Below, piece by piece: positions 57,578-64,000 of a DNA stretch of 64,000 nt. The stretch is from Actinomycetospora straminea (GTDB taxonomy: Bacteria > Actinomycetota > Actinomycetes > Mycobacteriales > Pseudonocardiaceae). Both the position numbers and the translations under genes were made by a program. Below the pieces are notes generated by a model. It searched no databases. It was given only the letters and a program-made list of their open reading frames with translations, and was not told the DNA's origin. Numbering within the stretch: position 1 is the first letter of the stretch; each line of letters begins with the position of its first letter. Location of the stretch: contig NZ_JAQZAN010000009.1 of the NCBI RefSeq assembly GCF_028737255.1, positions 155,930 to 219,929 of the forward strand, given 5' to 3'.

Positions 57578-57646
57578 CCGAGATCAGGAGTGCGAAACGC
57601 ACCTCCGCGGGGTGCTCGGAGGTGCATTTCCGCCTCCTGATCTCGG
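57578..57646. terminator. Long inverted repeat between convergent DUF305 and IlvC-like genes
   Basis: Thirty-base arms (57578-57607 and 57617-57646) are complementary at 26 positions around a nine-base loop; the outer 13 bases ccgagatcaggag/ctcctgatctcgg and inner 9 bases are perfect. The element ends two bases before the IlvC-like stop, so it probably terminates both convergent transcripts. Confidence 0.75.
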
Positions 57647-57648
57647 CG

Positions 57649-58647
57649 TCAGGACCCCAGCCGCGCCCGCACCTCCGCCTCGGCGGTCGCGATCGGGCTG
57701 GCGGCGGCCTCGCGGTGCAGGGCCTCGAGCCGCTCGCCGGCCTCCGGTCGGCTCCAGTCGCGTGCGAACGCCCCGGACAGGATGTCGTCGTGCATCACGC
57801 GGGCGAAGCGCGCCGCCAGCTCGCCCTGCTCGTCGAGCGCCGCGAGCGAGCGCAGCTGCCCGTACTGCGACGTCCGCGAGTGCAGCCCGAGCTGCCCGAA
57901 GAGCCCCTCGCGGGCGACGTGCGCGAACACCTCGGCGGGCTCGGCGGACAGGTAGAGCTCGTTGAGCACGGCCTCCTCGCTGAACCCGGCCTCGACGGCG
58001 ACGCGGTGGGCGGTGCGCACGACGTCGAGGATCGCCGGCCACACCGCCTGCTCGCTGAACAGGTCGAGCGCCGCCTCCTCCCGCGCGCTGGAGACGATCG
58101 CCCCGCCCAGCGTCCCGCCGATCGCCCGCGCCACCGCGAGCGTCGTGTCCCAGGCGTGCCCCGTCGCGTCGCGCTCCACCGACACGAAGCACGGGAAGCC
58201 GTGCCGGTCCACGTAGCGGTCGCGCACCGCCGCGCCGATCATCCGCGGCGCGACCATGACGACGTCGACGCCGTCGGGCACCTCCAGCAGCCCGAAGTGC
58301 CAGTTGTAGCCGCTGGCCACGACGAGCGTGTCCCCCGCCCGCAGCCCCGGCGCCACCTCGTCGCGCACGAGGCCCGGCTGCACCTCGTCGGGCACGAGCA
58401 GCAGCGCGATGTCCGCCGCCGCGGCCGCGTCGGCGATCGAGCGCACGTCGAAGCCCTCCTCGCGCGCGCCCGCGACGTAGGAGTCCTCCCGGTTGCCGAC
58501 CAGCGGCGTGTGCCCCGAGTCGCGCAGGTTCGCCGCCTGCGCCGCCCCCTGGTTGCCGAACCCGAGCACGGCGATCGTGCGTCCGGACAGCGCGGCGAGG
58601 TCCGCGGCGTCGACGGTGCGGTCCTGGTGGATCTCTGCGTGTGCCAT
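57649..58647 (-). CDS. Ketol-acid reductoisomerase-like protein (divergent IlvC paralogue)
   Basis: A 332-residue class I KARI-type protein. The dinucleotide loop is VLGFGNQGAAQAANL, with VGNREDS where the NADPH phosphate would bind. Metal-ligand helices are kept (ALDLFSEQAVW for Asp/Glu; VLNELYLSAE). The canonical active-site HGFN motif reads SGYNWHFG, so the conserved catalytic histidine is replaced by serine. It stands alone, far from ilvB/ilvN, and is probably not the housekeeping KARI. It may act on another 2-ketol acid or another substrate. ATG at 58647, only 51 bases from the divergent tRNA gene. Confidence 0.75.
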   Translation of the reverse strand: MAHAEIHQDRTVDAADLAALSGRTIAVLGFGNQGAAQAANLRDSGHTPLVGNREDSYVAGAREEGFDVRSIADAAAAADIALLLVPDEVQPGLVRDEVAPGLRAGDTLVVASGYNWHFGLLEVPDGVDVVMVAPRMIGAAVRDRYVDRHGFPCFVSVERDATGHAWDTTLAVARAIGGTLGGAIVSSAREEAALDLFSEQAVWPAILDVVRTAHRVAVEAGFSEEAVLNELYLSAEPAEVFAHVAREGLFGQLGLHSRTSQYGQLRSLAALDEQGELAARFARVMHDDILSGAFARDWSRPEAGERLEALHREAAASPIATAEAEVRARLGS

Positions 58648-58698
58648 CACCCGAGCGTGGGTGCTCCTCCGCCCGTGCGCTAGGCTGATCCACGGTTC

Positions 58699-58773
58699 GC
58701 CCCCGTAGCTCAGGGGATAGAGCACCGCCCTCCGGAGGCGGGAGCGCAGGTTCGAATCCTGCCGGGGGCACCA
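58699..58773 (+). tRNA. tRNA-Arg (anticodon CCG)
   Basis: A full cloverleaf can be folded: acceptor GCCCCCG/CGGGGGC with discriminator A, D-stem GCTC/GAGC, anticodon stem CCGCC/GGCGG with loop CTCCGGA (anticodon CCG, reading CGG), T-arm GCAGG-TTCGAAT-CCTGC, and an encoded CCA at 58771-58773. Its 3' end is the likely attachment site for the integrase gene that begins 90 bases downstream. Confidence 0.96.
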
Positions 58774-58863
58774 CCCGCTGACCAGCGGAAACGTCGTCGG
58801 GCCGTTATCGGTCCGAGTCCGCGTGGGACGAGTCGTGGGACGAACGCTTCCTACTCTCGCCCC

Positions 58864-60297
58864 ATGCCACCTCGCACACGCCGTCGCCGCGGCTGGATCG
58901 AGCAGCTGCCGAGCGGCTCGCACCGCGCGTGGGTCTACGCCGGCACCGACCCGCTCACGGGCCGCCCGCGGCGGCTGCGCGAGACGGTGGGCACCTACGC
59001 CGAGGCCGAGAAGGCCCTGACGCGGCTGCAGCGCCAGGTGGACGAGGACCAGCACCCCAAATCCGAGATCACGGTGCGCCGTGCCGTGGAGCAGTGGCTC
59101 GAGGTCGTCGAACTCGAGGACACCACCCGCGAGCGTTACGACGACCTCATCCGCCTCTACGTGCTGCCGACCTTCGGCGACCTTTCGGCAGGACGGTTGG
59201 ACGCCGAACTCCTCGAGCGCTTCTACGCGCGCCTCCACCGTTGCCGCGTCCTCTCGTGCAACGGCAAGGCGCGTGGCGGCCACGTCTGCCGCCCGCTGAG
59301 CACGAGCACCACGCGGAAGGTGCACTACATCATCCGCGGTGCGCTCGACCGTGCCGTGCGCTGGCGGCACCTCGGGGTGAACAAGGCAGCGATGGCCGAG
59401 GCGCCGGCTCCGCGGCGCACCGAGCCGGACCCACCCAGCGCCGACGAGGCGGCCCGGCTGCTCAACGCCGCGTGGAGCGACCCGGAGTGGGGCCTGCTGC
59501 TGTGGCTGACGATGCTCACCGGTCCGCGTCGTGGCGAGGTCTCAGCGCTGCGCTGGCGCCACATCGACTTCGAGCGCGGGCTGCTCTGGGTGCACCAGGC
59601 CAACGCGCAGACGAAGGCCGGGCTCAAGGAGAAGAGCACCAAGACGAACCAGCGCCGCAAGGTCGCCCTGGATGAGCACACCATCGAGCTCTTGCGGGCG
59701 CACCGTGAACGTTGGCGCGAGCGCTGCGAGCAGCTCGGGGTGCCGTTGAGCCTCGACGCCTTCGTCTTCTCCCCCGTCCCCGACGGCGCGGCGCCCTACC
59801 TCCCGCGGGCCATCAGCCAGCGCTACCGCCGCCTCGCGCTTCGGCTGAAGCTGCGCAGCACGCGCCTGCACTCGCTCCGCCACTACTCGGCCACCGAGCT
59901 CGTCGCGGCCGGCGTCGACATCCGCACCGTCGCGGGCCGCCTCGGCCACGGAAGCGGCGGAGCAACCACCCTCAAGGTCTACGCCGCCTGGGTGGACGAA
60001 GCGGATCGGCGAGCAGCCACCACCATGGCCACCGTCCTGCCCCGTCCAGTCCCGCAGGCATCAGTACGACGCAGCCCATACGAGGACATCGCTGAAGCGC
60101 TGCGGGAGCAGATCCGCTGCGGTGCCCTTCAGCCCGGAGCCGAGCTCCCCACGGTCGCCGAGATCGCCGTCGCCAACACCGTCGCCGTCGGCACCGCCCA
60201 CCGCGCCCTCGCCTCACTCAAGGCAGACGGTCTGGTGAGCGTGTCGCGTGGTAGACGAGCAGTGGTTCGAAGTGCTTCCGGCGCGAGGTCCACGTGA
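58864..60297 (+). CDS. Tyrosine recombinase/integrase fused to a GntR-type HTH domain
   Basis: A 477-residue integrase. Residues 1-170 form the arm-binding and core-binding domains, with a Cys/His cluster (CRVLSCNGKARGGHVC, residues 127-142) possibly binding metal. The catalytic domain has Arg222 in TGPRRGEVSALRW, His336/Arg339 in LHSLRHYSATE, His362 in GRLGHGSGG and the nucleophile Tyr373 in TTLKVYAAW, so it should be active. Residues about 404-473 are an added winged helix of GntR type (YEDIAEALREQIRCGALQPG, AELPTVAEIAVAN, AHRALASLKADGLVS). It adjoins tRNA-Arg, as expected for a site-specific element integrase. ATG at 58864. Confidence 0.93.
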   Translation: MPPRTRRRRGWIEQLPSGSHRAWVYAGTDPLTGRPRRLRETVGTYAEAEKALTRLQRQVDEDQHPKSEITVRRAVEQWLEVVELEDTTRERYDDLIRLYVLPTFGDLSAGRLDAELLERFYARLHRCRVLSCNGKARGGHVCRPLSTSTTRKVHYIIRGALDRAVRWRHLGVNKAAMAEAPAPRRTEPDPPSADEAARLLNAAWSDPEWGLLLWLTMLTGPRRGEVSALRWRHIDFERGLLWVHQANAQTKAGLKEKSTKTNQRRKVALDEHTIELLRAHRERWRERCEQLGVPLSLDAFVFSPVPDGAAPYLPRAISQRYRRLALRLKLRSTRLHSLRHYSATELVAAGVDIRTVAGRLGHGSGGATTLKVYAAWVDEADRRAATTMATVLPRPVPQASVRRSPYEDIAEALREQIRCGALQPGAELPTVAEIAVANTVAVGTAHRALASLKADGLVSVSRGRRAVVRSASGARST

Positions 60298-60760
60298 TGA
60301 GGCATCGGCGGGCAGTGAAATCTATCGCTACAGGATCAAGTGCGGACCTGACGGGCCGCGACGGGCGGCCTCGCGCTGGCGCCCCGCCTCCTGCCTCCGG
60401 CCCGGCGGGCGCCGCGCAGGCACGCCCGCCCACCCGAAGTAACCGGACAGACCAAGAGATGTCCTCGCCGGACGGCCAGGTCTCCGGGATGGCGGGGACG
60501 AGCGGAAGTGCGGGGCCGGTGCGTGGGTGGTTGCCAGGCGCCCTCCCGACGACCTCCCGGAAGGGCTATCACGCCGCCGGCGGGCGGCGAGCCGGGCAAG
60601 TGGCTGTTGCGAGAGATTCGAGGGTTGCCGCCCACCGGCGGCGTGATCGGGCTACGCCAGGTCGACGGGATGGCTTAGCCTCGGCCAGCGAATTCGCCGA
60701 CCCGAAGCGTCCCCACATAGGTAGTCGCTGCATGCCCACCAACAGGAGTAGCATCAACCC
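60298..60760. other. 463-base region without a convincing gene
   Basis: No open frame here has a good start, codon bias or family motif. It contains a 21-base inverted repeat (see 60568-60647) and then the presumed promoter of the ATPase gene. Base composition falls towards the right end. It may hold attachment-arm sites, an antisense RNA or remnants of lost genes. Confidence 0.5.
60568..60647. repeat. 21-base inverted repeat upstream of the ATPase/TOPRIM pair
   Basis: Arms at 60568-60588 (atcacgccgccggcgggcggc) and 60627-60647 pair at 20 of 21 positions across a 38-base spacer. It could be a terminator for the integrase transcript, a recombinase arm site or a regulatory RNA stem. Confidence 0.65.
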
Positions 60761-62041
60761 ATGCTCAAGCAACTTCACATGTCGCGCTTCAAGAGCTTTG
60801 AATCGGCGACAATGAAGTTCGGCGATTTCACTGCCCTGCTTGGTGTAAACGCGTCGGGAAAAAGTAACGCTCGAGACGCACTGCGCTTCCTCCACGGGGT
60901 GTCTCGTGGTTACTCGCTCGCTGAGGTCATTGGCGAGAAATGGATTGAGGGGGGCGTTCTTCAGTGGAGAGGCGTCCGAGGGGGTTCCCGACAAATCGTC
61001 CGCGAAGGGGCAAGAAGCTTCCGACTAACCCTCGAATTCACCTATCTCGACGGCAACCGATCTAAGGATGCTCGATACTCGATCGAAGTCGATATCGACC
61101 CTGGCGATCGAATCCCAAAGGTGACTCTTGAGCGTCTAATTCTGAAGGGCCCCGATCAGTACGTCTTCGACAGCCATCCCGACGGATATGGGCTCGGCTC
61201 GGACCAACTACACATATCGGCGCGCGTCCGACGGAAGAGTCAAGGCGCACCTCGCTCGATCCAATTCCTTAATACACAACCGATTCTCTCCCAGCTCCCG
61301 AACAACCCAGCGGTTCTTGAATGGGCCGGAAGGAACGCGACAGCAGCGATGACAGTACTTGGGAGCATGCGATTCCTAGATCTGTCACCCGATGCCGCAC
61401 GACAGCCTTCCCTAGCTGGCCTGACCACTCTAGGAGATCGCGGCGAGAATCTATCATCAGTCCTTCAGGCCATCACGAGCAATGAGGGGATGAAGGAGGA
61501 GTTGGCCGCCTGGGTTGGCGAGCTAACTCCGCTAGACGCGCGTGACTTCGAGTTCGAGTCAGACTCAAGTGGCCGAGTTCTGGCTATCCTCGTCGAAGCG
61601 AATGGGCGACGAACTCCACTAACTACCGCTTCTGACGGCACAGTCCGATTCCTTGCTACAATTTCCGCTCTACTCGGACCGGAGCCTGCCCGCTTCTCTT
61701 TCTTCGAGGAGATTGAGAATGGCATCCACCCCAGCCGGCTTCATCTGCTACTTGAATTGATGGAACGCAGCGTCGCGTCGGCAGGTACGCAAGTGGCGGC
61801 TACCACCCATTCGCCTTATCTGCTTCCACAGATGAGCGTAATGCAACGCCAGCAAGCCCTGCTTTGTTTCCGCAACTCAGAAGGAGACTCTTCGATTGTT
61901 CCGATCATGGAGCTTCCCGGCGCCCAGAAGGTCCTGACCGAGCACGACCCAGCCCGCCTCATGGCCTCTGGATGGTTCGAAGACACGGTCGACTTTGCGG
62001 AGCTCGGACTAGAGAACTCCTCGAAATCTGCGGTCTCGTAG
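60761..62041 (+). CDS. SMC/OLD-like AAA ATPase of a putative two-gene defence system
   Basis: A 426-residue ABC-class (AAA_15/AAA_21) ATPase. It begins LKQLHMSRFKSFESATMKFG, with Walker A GVNASGKSN at residues 28-36, an ABC signature-like TASDGTVRFLA near residue 290, Walker B with double acid FSFFEEIENGIHP near 313-324, and the switch histidine about 349 in ATTHSPYLLP. No nuclease domain is attached. The organisation matches ATPases of PARIS (AriA), AbiL and Septu-like systems, which sense phage and gate a partner effector. Codon use and base composition are clearly less GC-rich than in neighbouring genes, which indicates transfer. Its TAG stop overlaps the next gene by one base. Confidence 0.85.
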   Translation: MLKQLHMSRFKSFESATMKFGDFTALLGVNASGKSNARDALRFLHGVSRGYSLAEVIGEKWIEGGVLQWRGVRGGSRQIVREGARSFRLTLEFTYLDGNRSKDARYSIEVDIDPGDRIPKVTLERLILKGPDQYVFDSHPDGYGLGSDQLHISARVRRKSQGAPRSIQFLNTQPILSQLPNNPAVLEWAGRNATAAMTVLGSMRFLDLSPDAARQPSLAGLTTLGDRGENLSSVLQAITSNEGMKEELAAWVGELTPLDARDFEFESDSSGRVLAILVEANGRRTPLTTASDGTVRFLATISALLGPEPARFSFFEEIENGIHPSRLHLLLELMERSVASAGTQVAATTHSPYLLPQMSVMQRQQALLCFRNSEGDSSIVPIMELPGAQKVLTEHDPARLMASGWFEDTVDFAELGLENSSKSAVS

Positions 62042-62628
62042 TGAGCTGCAATGTTCTCGTTATTCTTGAAGATTTCCGACATGATCGGCATATCACGGTC
62101 CCATTGATCAACGCACTCATGAGAGAAGCCGGCCGACCTCAGGCAAAGGTTCGCGAACTAACCGACCCGCTTCTTGGTGGAATAGATCAAGCGCTACGTC
62201 TTGACCGTCTCATTGAGATCGTGGATCGCAACCCCCTCGTTGACCTATTCCTCTTACTCGTCGACCGAGACGGCAATGCCAATCGCCGTGCAGCACTCGA
62301 CGCCCGGGAAGCGGAGCTCATCGAGCATCTGCGTCCCGGCACATGCCTCCTCGCCCAGGAAGCCTGGCAAGAGATCGAAACTTGGGGACTCGCAGCACTG
62401 AACCCGCTTCCGCGCGGCTGGACCTGGACGGACGTGCGTGCCGAAGCACACGTGAAGGAGAACTACTTTCATCCTCATGCAAAGTCTGCCGGCACTGCGA
62501 CCCGGCTCGGTGGCGGCCGACGGGAGCTGGGCCGGGAGGCCGCCCGCAACTACGCGCGGGTGACAAATCGGTGTCCGGAGGTTCGTGATCTTCAGCGGCG
62601 GGTTGAGGAGTGGCTGGGCGCCGGCTAG
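62041..62628 (+). CDS. Small TOPRIM-like protein, probable effector partner of the ATPase
   Basis: A 195-residue protein. Its N-terminal strand NVLVILEDFRHD carries Glu10, and a later strand DLFLLLVDRDGNANR carries Asp75 and Asp77, giving the E...DxD arrangement of TOPRIM domains as in DUF4276, DUF4435 (AriB) and OLD nucleases. AQEAWQEIETWGLAAL is a second conserved-looking acidic helix. The C-terminus is helical and basic. GTG at 62041 is inside the TAGTG overlap with the ATPase gene. The frame is also open further upstream within that gene, but only in shadow. It uses a TTA leucine codon, rare in GC-rich actinobacteria. Assignment to a particular DUF is uncertain. Confidence 0.75.
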   Translation: MSCNVLVILEDFRHDRHITVPLINALMREAGRPQAKVRELTDPLLGGIDQALRLDRLIEIVDRNPLVDLFLLLVDRDGNANRRAALDAREAELIEHLRPGTCLLAQEAWQEIETWGLAALNPLPRGWTWTDVRAEAHVKENYFHPHAKSAGTATRLGGGRRELGREAARNYARVTNRCPEVRDLQRRVEEWLGAG

Positions 62629-62871
62629 CAGTCTCACCCCACCGCAAATGTGGCCCGATGGACTCCGGGAACAGGCTGGGTACAAGACGCCCAACGCAGT
62701 GGCAGACAACGACGGACGCTGTCAGACAGTGATCATGCAGGTCGGGAGGCCGCTGAACCCGTAGCCGCAGGAGCAGCGCTCTTCACGCTCAAGTGCTCGC
62801 CTGCTCCGTCGCGTTGGAAGACTCGCAACGCCGCGACCTACAGGGTCATGCTCCGTCCGCGCTCTAAGGGC
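62629..62871. other. Gap after the ATPase/TOPRIM pair
   Basis: No gene is supported in these 243 bases. An exact odd palindrome CTGTCAGACAG lies at 62719-62729. I saw no repeat of the tRNA-Arg 3' end here that could mark the right end of the island. Confidence 0.45.
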
Positions 62872-63156
62872 TCAGGATGAGCGGTGGCGGTCACGGAGGG
62901 CCGCCAAGGTGCGCTCTACGCTGGCGAGGACGTCGGGTGGGGTCGGCTCCTTGACGTCGTGGCCGGCTGTCGCGAGGGCGACTGACGCGCGGTGGGCAGC
63001 GGCGTCGAAGCCGCCGAGCAGAACCAAGGCCGCTTCGGCCCGGTGATCTCCGTCGAGGGCGGCGGTGAACAGGCGGGCGACCTCGTTCCGGTCGACCGCA
63101 TCGAGGCTGACTCTCGATTCGTCGTCTGGCCGGTCGGCGGCATGTTTTGTCGTCAC
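62872..63156 (-). CDS. Small hypothetical protein downstream of the sigma factor
   Basis: A 94-residue, probably helical protein (DAVDRNEVARLFTAALDGD, ALVLLGGFDAAAHRASVAL, DVLASVERTLAALRDRH), starting with GTG at 63156. It lies 66 bases after the sigma-factor gene on the same strand, so the two may be co-transcribed. No motif recognised; the coding call rests on codon bias and helix pattern. Confidence 0.5.
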   Translation of the reverse strand: MTTKHAADRPDDESRVSLDAVDRNEVARLFTAALDGDHRAEAALVLLGGFDAAAHRASVALATAGHDVKEPTPPDVLASVERTLAALRDRHRSS

Positions 63157-63222
63157 GGTGGTCTGACGCAGCCCGCGGCGGAGCCGTTCCCCCCGGATCG
63201 CGGCGGAAACGGCTCCGACACC

Positions 63223-63837
63223 TCACGGTCGAGCCGTAGGCCATGCCGCCAGGAACTCCTGACGTCCGTCGCGGGCCGCGAGGTGCTGTCGGATGGTGGT
63301 CTGCGCACGGTGCACGCGGGACTTGATCGTGCCCTCGGCTACCCCGAGCAGCTCGGCCGCCTCGGTAATGCTCAGCCCGTCAAGGTGGAGGACCTCGAGC
63401 GCCAGTCGCTGCTCCCGCGGGAGCAGGGCGAGCAGCTCGGGCAGCGCGGCGGCCGCGTGCTCTCGGTCGTCCACCCTCGTCACGCCGTCGTCCGGGTCGG
63501 CCCACTGCTCGGTCTCGTAGATCTCGCCCGCCGGGGTGGAGTGGCTCGCTCGGCGACGCCGTGACGCGCTGATGGCCTCGTTGACCGTGATGCGGTGCAG
63601 CCAGGTCAGCACCTTCGAGCGCCCGGAGAACGTCGCGGCACCACGCATGACCCGAAGCCACACCTCCTGGACCACGACCTCTGGCTCCGGCTCGAACCAC
63701 GGCAGGTTCCGCACGATCCACAGCAGCAGCCGCTGGTGACGGTGCACCAGAACCGCGAGCGCGTCGCCGTCCCCGACGACGTAATACGCGAGCAGCTCGG
63801 CGTCAGTACGCGGGTCCTCGGTGGGCTGATCGGTCAT
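63223..63837 (-). CDS. ECF-type RNA polymerase sigma factor
   Basis: A 204-residue sigma-70 family protein with regions 2 and 4 only. Region 2 has LVHRHQRLLLWIVRNLPW, EVVVQEVWLRVMRGAATF and VLTWLHRITVNEA; region 4 has LLPREQRLALEVLHLDGLSITEAAELLGVAEGTI split over two helices and SRVHRAQ. No anti-sigma factor is recognisable nearby, although the small downstream gene or sequence beyond the right edge might encode one. The start of region 2 (EPEPEVVVQEVW) lacks the usual DAEDLVQ aspartates. Confidence 0.9.
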   Translation of the reverse strand: MTDQPTEDPRTDAELLAYYVVGDGDALAVLVHRHQRLLLWIVRNLPWFEPEPEVVVQEVWLRVMRGAATFSGRSKVLTWLHRITVNEAISASRRRRASHSTPAGEIYETEQWADPDDGVTRVDDREHAAAALPELLALLPREQRLALEVLHLDGLSITEAAELLGVAEGTIKSRVHRAQTTIRQHLAARDGRQEFLAAWPTARP

Positions 63838-64000
63838 GGCGGCCTCCGACCGGGAGAAGTCGGGGCTGGTGGGCCCCGGGGCGGTGGGCGGAGGCGCTTG
63901 CCGCCTCCACCGCCCGAAGGGCGCCGAGCGGGCCGTCGAGGCTCGCGGTCACTGATAGACCCTTGATCAGCCGGACCCGCTCGGGTGCGGTGCGCATCCC
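63838..64000. other. Right-edge sequence without a supported gene
   Basis: Upstream region of the sigma-factor gene. A GGAGGC/GCCTCC stem lies near 63890-63907. A 64-codon minus-strand frame (63803-63997) overlaps the sigma start and shows no family features, so it is not called. Confidence 0.4.

Noticed and set aside
60294..60815. 173-codon plus-strand frame after the integrase
   Set aside because: It ends inside the ATPase gene, has no ribosome site and shows no motif; the overlapping minus-strand frame is equally weak.
63803..63997. 64-codon minus-strand frame at the right edge
   Set aside because: Overlaps the start of the sigma factor in another frame and lacks family features. It may be the leader region only.

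Overview
The window is chromosomal DNA of a very GC-rich actinobacterium. Gene content and order point to the Pseudonocardiales/Mycobacteriales: the minus-strand run argS-lysA-hom-thrC-thrB-rho-rpmE-prfA-prmC-tsaC/sua5-wecA-atpI-like-atpBEFHAGDC-DUF2550, with a cobalamin adenosyltransferase, murA and nucS beyond it, follows the order I know from Mycobacterium tuberculosis (Rv1292-Rv1321 region). A Pseudonocardia- or Actinomycetospora-like genus is my guess; no 16S gene is present to test it.

Layout. 1-8 kb: the 5' end of nucS (mismatch endonuclease), a NUDIX hydrolase, a coiled-coil protein built from 14-residue repeats, an alpha/beta hydrolase, a hotdog thioesterase, a SnoaL-like protein, ethylmalonyl-CoA mutase, two small proteins and a cytochrome P450. 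8-13.4 kb: murA (with the Cys-to-Asp active site that gives natural fosfomycin insensitivity) and a ferric-siderophore ABC importer with a divergent IdeR/DtxR-type iron box. 13.3-19.9 kb: an M14 peptidase, an ATP:cobalamin adenosyltransferase (cofactor supply for the mutase), a GH16-like lectin fold protein, a PLP racemase/aldolase-like enzyme, a sugar-lactone oxidase and a tandem pair of paralogous unknown proteins.

19.9-29 kb: an eight-gene, translationally coupled minus-strand operon (MaoC hydratase, class III CoA transferase, acyl-CoA dehydrogenase, AtzG-like subunit, AtzE-like amidase, MmgE/PrpD, LLM oxidoreductase, RutA) facing a divergent GntR/FadR regulator. A near-identical 17-bp operator-like sequence lies in the divergent promoter and again inside the operon before the MmgE/PrpD gene. 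The gene combination suggests breakdown of an N-heterocycle or ureide whose carbon skeleton leaves as a CoA ester; the substrate is unknown.

29-55.7 kb: the conserved housekeeping backbone (DUF2550, ATP synthase, wecA, glyA, translation-factor genes, rho, threonine/lysine biosynthesis, argS), interrupted between rpmE and rho by a two-gene nitroreductase/adenylate-forming ligase unit. Several ATP synthase subunits and Rho carry long low-complexity segments. 55.7-58.7 kb: DUF3105 and DUF305 membrane proteins and a divergent IlvC paralogue.

58.7-62.6 kb: a tRNA-Arg(CCG) gene followed directly by a tyrosine recombinase fused to a C-terminal GntR-type helix-turn-helix domain, a roughly 460-bp region without a clear gene, then two visibly lower-GC overlapping genes encoding an SMC/OLD-like AAA ATPase and a small TOPRIM-like protein. 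This looks like a tRNA-integrated island carrying a two-gene anti-phage module, and is the best candidate for an undescribed system. 62.6-64 kb: a small hypothetical protein and an ECF-type sigma factor. Intergenic regions contain unusually long perfect or near-perfect inverted repeats (40-bp palindrome at 7956, 20-bp arms at 46481, 30-bp arms at 57578), probably acting as terminators without U-tracts.
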